Source: Terriglobus sp. RCC_193 (lineage in GTDB: Bacteria; Acidobacteriota; Terriglobia; Terriglobales; Acidobacteriaceae). From it: a DNA stretch of 64,000 bases. The notes beneath the pieces are model-generated. The model was not told the origin of the DNA. It did not search any database and was given only the letters and a program-made list of their open reading frames with translations. Made by a program: the position numbers and the translations under genes. The DNA lies in NCBI RefSeq assembly GCF_041355105.1, contig NZ_JBFUPK010000002.1:868001-932000 (forward strand), in the 5' to 3' direction. Of this stretch, positions 19,107 through 28,900 are shown one piece after another (the stretch's first letter is position 1; the number at the start of each line of letters is the position of its first letter).

Positions 19107-20750
19107 TTATCGGTGGAAGAGGCCGCTGAGGGCTTTGCCAATGGAGTTGGTTTGCGTGTTCTTTTGTTGCGTTACGGCTCCGCCGATGAGCTTGCTCATG
19201 TCGGGCGTGAAGATGGGATTCGCCGTGGTCCCGCTGATGGTGACGGGAATGCCATTGGCGGTGGTTTGGCTTACGGTGGAGCCGAAGGCGCCGGGAAGCA
19301 GGCTCATGGCCTGGGTTGCCAGCCCGCCTACACCGCTGGAAGATAGCTTAATCAGCAAGCGATAGTTCAGCGCATTGCTGGGACTGATGCTGCCGCTGCC
19401 GGTGGCCGATCCCAGGCCGGGTACGACGGCGACAAGATTATTGGTCTGGATACCGTCGGAGGCGTAGCGCAGGTTGGTGCTCAGGGTCTGGATGGTGGTG
19501 TTTGAGCCGGTCTTCGCCCCGGTGAAGGACTGAATGCTGGAGAGTTTCTGGCCAAGGTCAAAGCCGGCGAGCTGGGTGTTGGCCACCTGCACGGGGCCTG
19601 TGATGACAAGCGCGTTGGCCGGTCCGCTGATATTGAGCGCAGTGGTCAACGTGCCACCCTGCAGCTTCGAGCCGGAGGGCAACTGGATGCCGAGCGAAGG
19701 CAGAAATGCAACAAGCTGGTCGATCGGCATGTTCCTGCCATCGACGTGGGACTCCGTCGACATGACGTTGCCACGCGTCTGGTAAGTCCCGGTGAGCGCG
19801 AGTGCCGCCTTGCCGATCTGCAGGTTGGCGCTGGTGATGGTGCCGGAGAGCGATTGCAGGTTCTGCAGGAGGGAGAACTTCAGATCGACCGGCTGAGAAG
19901 AGGGTGTGCCGTTGGCAGCCAGCTTCAGTTGCGTCACGTGAAGGGTGCCATCCGCCTGCGCGGTCTGGCCGTTGGAGACGATCTTGCTATCGAGGTCGGC
20001 AATGCCAGCGATTCCCTGGCTGGGTTCGACGAAGCCGGCGGAGACAAGATCGGCATGCTTCAGTGCAATCTGTGCGGTGAGCGGCGTAAGCGAGGCGTCA
20101 TGCTGGTTGAGTGGGCCAGCGTTGCCGCTCACGTCGAGGCTTCCTCCGGCAGGCAGCTTACCGCCGAGCGTGAAGGGGAACGACTTGCTGAAGGAGAAGT
20201 CCTGCGCATGAAGGTTGAGGTCGGTGTAGACGTGCGGCTGGCGCTGCTGCGGCAAGGTACCCACGGTGACGGTTCCGTTGACGATGTCGATTTTGTTGAC
20301 GGTCAGGTTCGGGATCAGATCGTTGGTGTCCTGCGAGGTCTTGGCCTTTCCTTCGCCGCCGATGCTGGAGTAGTTCCATGTACCGTTCTCAGCGCGGATG
20401 AGCGTGATCTTCGGATCGTCAATGGTGAAGCCCTGAATATGGATTTCCCGATGCAGCAGCAACGGCATGACCGCAACGCCGATGCGAACATCTTTTGCGG
20501 AGAGGAAGGGTTGATTGCTGAAGGCGGTGTCGTCGGCAATGGTGGGAGACTCGGCGACGAGATTACCGGAGAAGAGCGAAAAATCAAGATGCCCCAGCTG
20601 CACGGTGCGTCCCAGCGCGTCGGAGAGCGCCTTCTCGATGCGATTGCGGTAGGTGTCTGCGTCCAGCAGATGACTGATCGCGAAGACCCCAACCAATACA
20701 AGGACAATAACGGCTGCGAGAATCATCCAACCACGCTTGATTTGTGCCAT
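19107..20750 (-). CDS. AsmA family protein
   Basis: Inner-membrane anchored periplasmic protein of the AsmA/TamB-related group, linked to outer-membrane and lipid homeostasis. ATG 20750 follows a good GGAGA site. The N-terminus has a membrane anchor (GWMILAAVIVLVLVGVFAIS), then the classic AsmA start (LLDADTYRNRIEKALSDALG, RTVQLGHLDFSLF). The body is made of repeating beta-strands (for example GTLHVTQLKLAANG and FDLGQKLSSIQSFTG), and the C-terminal AsmA-like part has LRYASDGIQTNNL and YRLLIKLSSSG. The 547 residues are within family range. The gene is alone and has no convincing terminator apart from the weak hairpin near 19054. Confidence 0.85.
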   Translation of the reverse strand: MAQIKRGWMILAAVIVLVLVGVFAISHLLDADTYRNRIEKALSDALGRTVQLGHLDFSLFSGNLVAESPTIADDTAFSNQPFLSAKDVRIGVAVMPLLLHREIHIQGFTIDDPKITLIRAENGTWNYSSIGGEGKAKTSQDTNDLIPNLTVNKIDIVNGTVTVGTLPQQRQPHVYTDLNLHAQDFSFSKSFPFTLGGKLPAGGSLDVSGNAGPLNQHDASLTPLTAQIALKHADLVSAGFVEPSQGIAGIADLDSKIVSNGQTAQADGTLHVTQLKLAANGTPSSQPVDLKFSLLQNLQSLSGTITSANLQIGKAALALTGTYQTRGNVMSTESHVDGRNMPIDQLVAFLPSLGIQLPSGSKLQGGTLTTALNISGPANALVITGPVQVANTQLAGFDLGQKLSSIQSFTGAKTGSNTTIQTLSTNLRYASDGIQTNNLVAVVPGLGSATGSGSISPSNALNYRLLIKLSSSGVGGLATQAMSLLPGAFGSTVSQTTANGIPVTISGTTANPIFTPDMSKLIGGAVTQQKNTQTNSIGKALSGLFHR

Positions 20751-21269
20751 ACGATCTCCGTACCGGTCTTGACCGGCTGGACTTAAACAATACAAGACGA
20801 GGCCGGATAGAAGTTTAGATGCAGGGAAAGGTCATGAAGTGCTTTGCCTGGATCGATCCATTGGAACGGCATCTTAACGAGATTGAGGGCATCCTCCACG
20901 AAAAGGCGCAGGGTACTGGGCCTATGGAGAAGAGGGGGCAGTATCGATCGAATCGACGTGGACTGATGAACAAAGAATGCAGGAAGCACAAACTGCCATC
21001 GTGACTTAACCACCATCCTGCAAACCCACATCTCGAAAAGCCGAGATGTGGGGCACCCGACTAAATTCGGTCGCTGTGGGAGTGATGGCATTTCGTATAT
21101 CTACGAATAACCTTGGCTTAGTAACGACAGAGTCGCATTGTCGATAGTATTCCGCGTTTCGACGGGCCACGGCTCCCCCTGTCCACAGAGCTTGAAGAGA
21201 AGAATTTCGCAAAAAGAACGAACCGCGGCAGTATTTCCTGCGTATTGCCCATCAGAGGATTTCCCGGCC
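20751..21269. other. Intergenic region with a stem-loop repeat
   Basis: About 520 bases without a credible gene; short frames here have no ribosome-binding site and no recognisable sequence. The only clear structure is the stem-loop repeat at 21025-21060. Promoters of the AsmA gene (minus strand) and the DUF4097-type gene (plus strand) must lie here. Confidence 0.5.
21025..21060. repeat. Stem-loop dispersed repeat with GGGGCACCCG tail
   Basis: CCCACATCTCG (21025-21035) pairs perfectly with 21042-21052 around a 6-base loop. The constant tail GGCACCCG follows. The copies at 9549 and 10947 share the outer CCCA...TGGGGCACCCG frame but have a different inner stem. Confidence 0.75.
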
Positions 21270-22070
21270 ATGCGCATTGTTTCTTTCGCGGTCCTTACCG
21301 TCGCCCTCATCACTTCTGTTGCCACACACGCTCAGTCCGGCAAAACGTGGGACAAAGCGTACCCTGTCAGCGGTCGCGTTGACCTGAGCGTGACCACTGG
21401 CGAGGGCAGCATCCACACCACAGCCTGCGGCACCTGCAGGTCCGTCACCATCCACGTGGATGCCCATGACCAGGACCTGAAGGACTACAAGCTGGAAGAG
21501 AGCAGCAGCGGCAACCAGATTTCCTTCTCGCTGAAACGCCGCGATGAGTTCGGGTGGCATAGCAACCACGGGCGTTCGCCTGAGGTGATTGTGCAGACAC
21601 CTGCAGACAGTGATGTCACGCTGAAATCCGGTAGCGGCAGCACCGAGCTCGCGGGTGTGAATGGCAATATCAACATCACCGCCGGTAGCGGTGGCGTGCA
21701 TGTGATGGAAAGCGCGGGACGCCTGCGTGGCACCGTAGGCAGCGGCGGCTTTACCGCAGACGGTGGGTTTAGCCAGTTCCACATCCACTCTGGCAGCGGC
21801 GGCGTTTCGGTTCGTCTGCGCCCGGGGCAACAGATTGACGGCGATTCGACCCTTGAGGCGGGCAGCGGCAGCGTACGTCTGGCTGTGCCACGCGATCTGC
21901 ACGCAAACGTGGACGCCACCGCAGGCAGCGGCAGTTTCCATAGCGAGCTCCCCATGATGACCAGTGGCGACATGGGGCGCGGACACGGAGTCCATGGCAC
22001 CATGAACGGCGGTGGGCCGCAGCTTCGCATTCGCACCGGCAGCGGCAGCACCCGCATCGACGCTCTCTAA
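21270..22070 (+). CDS. Exported DUF4097-type beta-helix protein (paralogue 1)
   Basis: Probably an adhesin-like or envelope protein of unknown role. ATG 21270 follows AGAGGA and gives a signal peptide (RIVSFAVLTVALITSVATHA, then QSG). The N-terminal part has a CGTC pair (TACGTCRSVTIHVD would read T-A-C-G-T-C), and the C-terminal two thirds are a repeat series built on GSGS/GSGG phrases about every 20 residues (LKSGSGSTELAG, TAGSGGVHV, VGSGGFTADG, HSGSGGVSVR, EAGSGSVRL, TAGSGSFHSE, RTGSGSTRIDAL). This is typical of a parallel beta-helix ladder. A clear paralogue lies at 29613. The amidohydrolase gene follows 68 bases later, perhaps co-transcribed. Confidence 0.75.
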   Translation: MRIVSFAVLTVALITSVATHAQSGKTWDKAYPVSGRVDLSVTTGEGSIHTTACGTCRSVTIHVDAHDQDLKDYKLEESSSGNQISFSLKRRDEFGWHSNHGRSPEVIVQTPADSDVTLKSGSGSTELAGVNGNINITAGSGGVHVMESAGRLRGTVGSGGFTADGGFSQFHIHSGSGGVSVRLRPGQQIDGDSTLEAGSGSVRLAVPRDLHANVDATAGSGSFHSELPMMTSGDMGRGHGVHGTMNGGGPQLRIRTGSGSTRIDAL

Positions 22071-22138
22071 ACCAATCCAAACCAAGCAACAACCATGCGC
22101 GTTCGATTCTTCAGAGTCGGACGCGCATCTGAGTCTCT

Positions 22139-23128
22139 ATGAAGATCATCGCGATTGAAGAACACTTCCTCACCGCAGAGATCCGCGCTGCGTGGGCGGC
22201 TTCTGCCATCGGAACAGAAGGCACATCCGCGTTTGATCGTGGTGAGGTCGAAGCGCGTCTCGACGACCTGGGCGAAGGCCGCATTGTGCTGATGGACGAG
22301 AGCGGTGTTGACGTGCAGGTGCTCTCCGTCACAACACCCGCGCTGCACAACCTGGATGTGGAAGTCAGCGTGCCGCTCGCACGGCACACGAATGACCTGC
22401 TCGCCGCGGCGATTGCAAAATATCCTGATCGCTTTCAGGGTTTCGCAACGCTCCCCACTGCCGCACCAGACGAAGCCGCGCTTGAGTTAGAGCGAGCCGT
22501 TCAAGAACTCGGCTTCCACGGTGCGATGTTGTGCGGACGCACGCGCGACAGGAACCTCGATCATCCCGACTTTCTGCCGATGTTTGGCATGGCAGAGAAG
22601 CTGGGCGTGCCCATGTACATCCATCCGCAGATTCCGCAGCAGACTGTGCGCAACACGCTGTACGGCGGCTTCAATGACATGACCGATATCGCCTTTGCTA
22701 CCTTCGGCCTCGGCTGGCATTACGAAGCTGGCATTCAATTCGTGCGCATGATTCTGGCAGGCATCTTCGACAAACATCCGCAACTGCAGATGATCCTTGG
22801 CCACTGGGGCGAAGTCGTCCTCTTCTACACAGAACGGTTGAAGAACCTGAGCCGCGTGCAAACATTGCAGCGTCCGGTGCTGGACGTGATGCGAGAGAAC
22901 CTGTACGTCACACCCAGCGGCATGTGGAACGAACTCTACTTCCGCCACGCTGTCGACGTGGTGGGCATTGACCGCGTGCTGTTCTCCGCCGACTATCCCT
23001 ATCAGTACCGCCCCGGCGGAGCGCCAAGGCAATTTCTGGAACAGCTATCGATCAGCACAGAAGACAAAGCAAAGATCGCTTACGGCAATTGGGAGCGTCT
23101 GACGTCGTCCCATGCACGTGCGCGATAA
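22139..23128 (+). CDS. Amidohydrolase-2 family metalloenzyme (ACMSD/resorcylate decarboxylase-like)
   Basis: Metal-dependent TIM-barrel enzyme of the amidohydrolase-2 family, whose characterised members decarboxylate or hydrolyse aromatic carboxylates. Probable ligands are the N-terminal EEHF (residues 7-10), a His in MYIHPQIP (about 162), the conserved GHWGE (about 222) and the Asp in FSADYPY (about 285). The 329 residues and the ligand order resemble gamma-resorcylate decarboxylase more than true hydrolases. The 2OG-oxygenase gene overlaps or abuts its end, which suggests one transcript for the two. The exact substrate is not readable. Confidence 0.82.
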   Translation: MKIIAIEEHFLTAEIRAAWAASAIGTEGTSAFDRGEVEARLDDLGEGRIVLMDESGVDVQVLSVTTPALHNLDVEVSVPLARHTNDLLAAAIAKYPDRFQGFATLPTAAPDEAALELERAVQELGFHGAMLCGRTRDRNLDHPDFLPMFGMAEKLGVPMYIHPQIPQQTVRNTLYGGFNDMTDIAFATFGLGWHYEAGIQFVRMILAGIFDKHPQLQMILGHWGEVVLFYTERLKNLSRVQTLQRPVLDVMRENLYVTPSGMWNELYFRHAVDVVGIDRVLFSADYPYQYRPGGAPRQFLEQLSISTEDKAKIAYGNWERLTSSHARAR

Positions 23129-23135
23129 TGTCGCC

Positions 23136-23726
23136 ATGCCGCAAGCGCCTCATCTCGTCGTGCCGAACTTCCTTTCCGCGGAAGACCACAGCAATCTCCT
23201 GCGCTGGACTCTCGAAAACGAGTCATCATTCGTAGCGGCGCGCGTGCATACCGGTGTGGATGACAAACTGCGTCGCGCACTGGTGATGCAGGACGTTGGC
23301 CCTTTCAAAATGCCGCTGGCCAAAGCTGCCAGCAGTCAGTACCGCGACTGGCTGACGCAGATGAACCTGCCGCCCTTCGATGTCTCCGGCATGGAACTGG
23401 AGCTGGCCGCGCACAATGACGGCGCACATTTCACGCGACACACCGATACGCAGACAGTCATGGGGCAGGGTTCGCATCGGGCGTTGAGCGCCGTGTACTA
23501 CTTTCATCGCGAACCGAAGAATTTTAGCGGCGGCCAACTGCGCCTGTTCTCCGCGAATGACGATACCTACACGGACATTGAACCCACACAAAACACGCTG
23601 GCGATCTTTCCCTCGTTTGTGCCGCACCAGGTCATGCCCATTGCATGCCCGTCACAGGACTTCGCCGACTCGCGTTTCGCCATCAACTGCTGGCTGCATG
23701 TACGCACACGCGCTGCAACAGTTTGA
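23136..23726 (+). CDS. 2-oxoglutarate/Fe(II) oxygenase, prolyl-4-hydroxylase-like
   Basis: Cupin-fold dioxygenase. The iron site is visible as HTDTQ (HxD) after HFTR, a distal His in FPSFVPHQVMP, and the 2OG-binding Arg in DSRFAINCWLH. The core FSGGQLRLFSAND also fits the PKHD/P4H group. Start at ATG 23136 gives 196 residues; an in-frame ATG at 23112 would overlap the amidohydrolase gene by 17 bases. GATAAT lies 6 bases before 23136, which fits the leaderless pattern of this window. Substrate unknown: a protein residue or a small molecule. Confidence 0.82.
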   Translation: MPQAPHLVVPNFLSAEDHSNLLRWTLENESSFVAARVHTGVDDKLRRALVMQDVGPFKMPLAKAASSQYRDWLTQMNLPPFDVSGMELELAAHNDGAHFTRHTDTQTVMGQGSHRALSAVYYFHREPKNFSGGQLRLFSANDDTYTDIEPTQNTLAIFPSFVPHQVMPIACPSQDFADSRFAINCWLHVRTRAATV

Positions 23727-23740
23727 TCGTATCGACAACC

Positions 23741-23746
23741 TATAAT
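23741..23746 (+). promoter_or_regulatory. Consensus -10 box TATAAT, leaderless start of the DyP gene
   Basis: A perfect TATAAT ends 6 bases before ATG 23753, so transcription would begin at or next to the A of the start codon. No Shine-Dalgarno sequence is present. No good -35 element is seen at 16-18 bases. Confidence 0.65.
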
Positions 23747-23752
23747 TCGCGC

Positions 23753-24637
23753 ATGTACACACCACAGGCTGGCATCTTTGCCCTTGGCACTTCTTCGCAC
23801 GCGTATCTGGAATTTGACCTGCTGGACACGCAGCACCACGCTGCATTCGCATCGAAGATCGCGGCTATTCGCGAACCACGCACCACCACCGGTGGCGTGA
23901 ACTTTGTCATCGGCATTCGTCCAGAGCTATGGCGCACGCTGATGCCCGGTGACATGCCCGCAGACGTTCACGGCTTCAACGAAGACCTGCGCGGCGTGGA
24001 GAACTTCATCATGCCTGCAACACAACATGATGCGCTGGTATGGCTTTCCGGCAGCGCGTATGACGTGTTGTTTGATATGGCGCGCACTGTAGTCAACGAC
24101 TTCGCCGATGTCGCCAAGCTCTCAGAAGAAACTGCAAGCTGGCCCTACCGTCACGACCGCGACCTTACCGGATTCATTGACGGTTCAGAGAACCCATCGC
24201 TGCTGGAAGCACCCGCCGATGCATTGATTGCAGGGGGCCAGCCCGGCGCCGCAGGTTCCGTGTTGTTGCTGCAGAAGTGGCAGCACAACACCGCTGCATG
24301 GGAAGCGCTGCCCGTGCATCAGCAGGAACTAACCATGGGCCGCACCAAGGCAGACAGTACCGAGCTGGAAGACAAGCCGGAATACTCGCATGTGGCGCGC
24401 ACGGATCAGGACACCTTCGGCAACATCTTCCGCCGCAACATGCCTTATGGCGGCGTGCAGAAGCACGGCACCATGTTCGTTGGATTCAGCGCAGAACAGC
24501 AGCGCCTGCAAAAGATGCTGGAAAGTATGGCCGGCCTGGTCAACGGCACACGCGATGCGCTTACCCGTTATACGGCTCCCATCACGGGCTCGTATTACTT
24601 CGTACCCTCTGTGGAGAGTCTTGCGAAGTTAGGTTAA
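23753..24637 (+). CDS. DyP-type heme peroxidase
   Basis: Dye-decolourising peroxidase of the class B (YfeX/TyrA-like) type, 294 residues. The family signature GxxDG appears as LTGFIDGSENP with the catalytic Asp. The proximal heme His is in PEYSHVART, and the distal Arg region is NIFRRNMPYGG. There is no signal peptide or twin-arginine motif, so the enzyme is cytoplasmic or carried by another compartment. The gene follows the oxygenase by 26 bases but has its own consensus -10, so it may be transcribed separately. No encapsulin gene is nearby. Confidence 0.92.
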   Translation: MYTPQAGIFALGTSSHAYLEFDLLDTQHHAAFASKIAAIREPRTTTGGVNFVIGIRPELWRTLMPGDMPADVHGFNEDLRGVENFIMPATQHDALVWLSGSAYDVLFDMARTVVNDFADVAKLSEETASWPYRHDRDLTGFIDGSENPSLLEAPADALIAGGQPGAAGSVLLLQKWQHNTAAWEALPVHQQELTMGRTKADSTELEDKPEYSHVARTDQDTFGNIFRRNMPYGGVQKHGTMFVGFSAEQQRLQKMLESMAGLVNGTRDALTRYTAPITGSYYFVPSVESLAKLG

Positions 24638-24697
24638 GCACGCCCCACCCTGAGTTCGATATGCTGATCGCAGTTTTCACAGTGGAGATGTAAGCCC

Positions 24698-25567
24698 ATG
24701 GCCATGACACGACGCACCTTCCTCCAGCTTGCCGCTGCTGCCACCGCCGTGGCTGCAACACCTGCAAGCTTTGCAAATCCACTGGGCCTGCCCATTGGCT
24801 GTCAGACGTACCCCGTACGCAAGACCATTAACACCGATTTCGAAGGCACCATGAAGGGTCTGCACGCAGCGGGCTTCACGGCAATCGAACTCTGCTCGCC
24901 CTATGGTTACTCTGACTTCTCCAGCCTGCAGAAGTACAAGCCAAAGGAACTGAGTGACCTGCTGAAGAGCTGGGGCCTGACCTGCATCTCAGCGCACTGG
25001 GGGCCAAACGAACTGTTCCAGAAGACCGACGAAAGCATCGCCTATGCGAAGGAATTTGGCATGACGCAGATGGCCGTAGCCGCGCTCGGGCCCTTCAATA
25101 GCAAAGGCACTGAAACACTTGACGATGTGAAGCGCTACGTGGAACCCTTCAACGCGTTCGCAGAGAAGGCACACGCCGCAGGCATCACCGCACTGCTGCA
25201 TAACGAAGGCTTTGTCTCCAAGACGATTGAAGGCAAGCGCGTGTACGACGTGATGATCGCCGAACTCGATCCCACGAACGTCAAGCTGCAGTTCCAGGTT
25301 TCCACCCAGCAGGAAGGCTTCGATGCCGTGGAGTACTTCCACAAGTATCCGGGGCGCTATCTTTCCATGCACTGCCAGGACTGGGTGAAGGACCCATCCA
25401 CCAAGAGCGGCTTCCGCCAGGTTCCCATTGGACAGGGTGTTGTGGACTGGAAGTCTGTTTTCGCAGCAGCAAAGGTGGGCGGCGTGAAGAACTACTTTGT
25501 CGAACTGGAAGAAGATCCTGCGCTGATGCCGCCCAGCGTTCCATTTCTGAAGAAGCTGAACGTGTAA
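24698..25567 (+). CDS. Tat-exported TIM-barrel sugar isomerase/epimerase-like protein
   Basis: Xylose-isomerase-like TIM-barrel protein (AP endonuclease 2 superfamily) exported by the twin-arginine route: the start AMTRRTFLQLAAAATAVAA is a Tat signal. Barrel features include IGCQTYPVRK, GFTAIELCSPYG, HNEGF, VKLQFQVST, YLSMHCQDW and YFVELEED, which hold the Glu/His/Asp residues used for metal binding in this superfamily. The 289 residues are normal. Such proteins act on sugars or cyclitols, but the reaction here is not known. A terminator follows, and then the Oar-like receptor gene, a possible uptake partner. Confidence 0.8.
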   Translation: MAMTRRTFLQLAAAATAVAATPASFANPLGLPIGCQTYPVRKTINTDFEGTMKGLHAAGFTAIELCSPYGYSDFSSLQKYKPKELSDLLKSWGLTCISAHWGPNELFQKTDESIAYAKEFGMTQMAVAALGPFNSKGTETLDDVKRYVEPFNAFAEKAHAAGITALLHNEGFVSKTIEGKRVYDVMIAELDPTNVKLQFQVSTQQEGFDAVEYFHKYPGRYLSMHCQDWVKDPSTKSGFRQVPIGQGVVDWKSVFAAAKVGGVKNYFVELEEDPALMPPSVPFLKKLNV

Positions 25568-25594
25568 GTAACCTACAGAACTTAGCTTCAACAG

Positions 25595-25624
25595 AAAACG
25601 CGGCCTTCGGGCTGCGTTTTTTGT
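25595..25624 (+). terminator. Rho-independent terminator after the TIM-barrel gene
   Basis: An 11-bp stem (AAAACGCGGCC at 25595-25605 with 25610-25620, one G-T pair) is closed by a TTCG tetraloop and runs into a T-run. Confidence 0.9.
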
Positions 25625-25725
25625 TGTTCCCTTTCATCCCTCTCTCGATAGAGAGGGATGGTTTTGAGACGTCTTTATTCCATATCTCATAGACACCTGT
25701 GTGCGATTTCCAATGGAACGGAGAA

Positions 25726-25737
25726 CGAAACGTTTCG
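25726..25737. promoter_or_regulatory. LacI-family-like operator before the Oar-like receptor
   Basis: CGAAACGTTTCG is a perfect 12-bp palindrome with a central CG, the usual form of LacI/GalR operators. It lies 172 bases before the receptor start in a non-coding gap. No LacI-type gene is in the window. The match is by eye. Confidence 0.5.
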
Positions 25738-25908
25738 ACGCATCTCCTCCGATTCTTGACTGAAAAATCACAGGTTCCCTCCACATTTCGTGCTTGCTCA
25801 ATGGTCCGACCAATGCCTAGAATTGGCCGCTTCAAAAAAGTGGTCCTACCTCGCGGTGAAAGCAGAGGCCACACAAAACAGATGTTGAGCCCTTTCGGAG
25901 GACATATC

Positions 25909-28900
25909 GTGACACCCATCCAATTCCCATCGCGCATGCGAAAAGGTCTGGCGCAGAACGCCGTACGCCTGATGCTGCTCGCAGGCGCAACCGCTCCCGT
26001 AATGCTCCCAGGCATGATGATGGCGCAGGCAGTGAACGGATCACTGCTGGGCACCGTGCAGGACAAGACCGGCGCAGCCGTTCCCAACGCCAAGGTCACC
26101 ATCACGGAAAAAGCCACCAACATTGCCCACGAAGCAACCACCAACAGCAGCGGCAACTACAGCTTCCAGAACCTGTCTCCTGGCACGTACTCCGTCAACG
26201 TGCAGATGCAGGGCTTCCAGAGCGAAATCCATCCCAGCGTCGACGTGCTGGTGAACAACACCACCCGCTCTGACTTCGATCTGAATCCCGGCAACGTGAC
26301 CGAGACCATTGAAGTCACTGACTCCGCACCGATGATGCAATCTGATCGCGCTGACGTCTCCACAAAGATTGAGCAGCAGAGCGTCGAATCGCTGCCCATG
26401 GGCGTCAACCGCAACTTCCAGTCGCTGCTGAACCTGGTCCCGGGCACAACACCTGCAACATTCCAGCACTCGCAGTTCTTTAATGCCGGTTCCACTCTGC
26501 AGACACAAGTCAACGGCCTCCCGCGTATGGGCAATGCCTACAACATCGAAGGCATTGACGATGACATGCGCACGGGCCTGTTGCAGATCCTCATCCCGCC
26601 CGCTGATGCTATCGCTTCTGTGGAAGCCTCGACTAACAACTTCCAGGTGGAACTGGGCCGTGCCATCGGTGCTGTCACCAACGTCACCCTGAAGTCAGGC
26701 GCCAACAGGTTCCACGGCAGCGCATCGGAGTATCTGCAGAATAGCTATTTCAATGCTCGCTCCTACTTCGCTGCGGCTCCTGGCAAGGTCACCTACAACT
26801 ACTTCGGCGGCAACATCAGCGGTCCCATCATCAAGGACAAGCTGTTCTTCTACGCAGACTACTTCCGCACCGCCGATCACGAGCGTACCTCGAACACGCT
26901 GACCATTCCGTTTCCCAAGTACTACACGGATAACGGCAGCGGCTTTATTGACCTCAGCGACTTTTACTCCACCACCACCGATTCCAGCGGCAACACGATC
27001 ATCAACGGCACAATCTACGATCCCGCGACGGGTGACCCATCAACCGGTAACGGTCGCACAGCGTTCGCAGGAAACAAAATTCCGATCAGCCGTGTGAATC
27101 CTACCTCGCTGAAGCTTCTTCAAGCGCTACCCAAGCCTAATCAGAATCTGGGGAACCTGCAGAATCCCACCAACAACTACTTTGTGAACTCGCCGTTCTT
27201 TAAGGACGCCAACACCTACGACGGCAAGATCGACTACCAGATATCACCAAAAGACCACCTCAGCTTGCGGTACAGCCAGCAGATTTACTCGCTGTTCCAG
27301 GCGCCATCGTTCAACAGTTTCCTTGGCGGTCCCGGTAACGGCGGAGGCTTCGCCGGCACGGGCCACCAGAATGCCTACTCCACGGGTCTGAACTTCGATC
27401 ATGCCTTCTCGTCCACCCTTCTCACAGAGGTTCGTTTCGGCGTGGCTCATTACCGCAACACCTCGCAGCCGACTGACTACAACACCACGGACGCCACCAA
27501 TGCTGGCGCTCCCGGCGTGAACGTCGATCCCCTCACGGGTGGCCAGATCGGCATCAATATCGGCACGTTCTCCTCTGGCCCATTCATCGGCTACTCGCCC
27601 TCCATGCCCTGGATCCGCGCAGAAGCCAACATCGACTTCGTCAACAACTGGACCAAGATCACCGGCAATCACACCTTCCGCTTCGGTGTGGACATCCGCC
27701 GTGTGCGTGATGAACTCCTTCAAGGGCAGACCTTCAGCCCCCGCGGCGTCGTCACCTTCGGCCAGAACCAGACCTTCACGAACGCACCAACGTCCGGAAA
27801 GGTTCAATACAGAACAAACGGAGCCAATGACATGGCTTCCTTCCTGCTGGACGTTCCCAGCGGCGTCGGTCGCGATCTGTTCACGTACTTCCCGGCCTTC
27901 CGCCAGTGGTGGTACTTCGGCTTCGCGGGTGACAAATGGCAGGTCACAAAGAATCTGACACTTGACCTCGGCGTCCGCTGGGAGTTCTATCAGCCTGCCA
28001 CACCGGCAAAGACCGGCGGCTTCTCCGCCTATGACCCGGGCACCAACCAACTCCGCGTCGCCGGCGTAGGTGCCAATTCAATGACCCTTGGGTACAAGGC
28101 GCAGTTGAATTACTGGGCCCCCCGTACAGGCTTTGCCTATCGCGCAAATGACAAGATGGTTATCCGCGGCGGCGTCGGCATGGCGTACATGCCCTATGCG
28201 GATAACACCTGGCTCTATAACTATCCTGTCCGTGCGAATAACTCCTACGGCACCTGCAGCACCGCTTACGTGACGGCGCAGTACACCTGTGCAGGAAACA
28301 TCTATCAGCAGCCAGTAACTTTCCAATCCGGCTTCCCTGCGCCTGTTCCGGTTGTCGTACCTAGCTCCGGCATCTACCAGATCGATCCATCCAACCCAAC
28401 TCTCAACAACCAGACGTACATCTATATCCCGAAGGACTACCACAACCCGTACGTGTATTCGTACAACCTGGCGGTGCAGCAGGCATTGCCTGGAAACTTC
28501 TCGCTCTCGATTGCGTACGTTGGCAACCACGGCGTCCGCATCGGTGCCGCCAATAACATCAACCTGCCCGACCGTCTGAACTGCGGTACTGCCTGCAATC
28601 CGCTGCAGATCAAGTTCCAGCACTCTGCTGGCGTCACGCAGCAGTTCATTGGCTTCTCCAGCAATTACAGTTCGCTGCAGACCACGCTCAGCCGTCGCTT
28701 TACCAACGGCCTTGCCACCAACAGCTCCTATACCTGGGGTAAGGGCCTCGGCTACCAGAGCGGTGACGACGGTGGTGTCCTCTTCTTCCAGGACCTTCGC
28801 CGCAACTATGCCCGCAATGACTTCGACCGCACCAGCAGCTTCTCGCAGTCCGTCACCTATGAACTCCCACTCGGCAAGGGTAAGAAGTGGGTCAACACAG

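Noticed and set aside
20783-21091. A 102-codon minus-strand frame across the stem-loop repeat
   Set aside because: Its first residues are simply the translated repeat; no ribosome-binding site and no conserved look.
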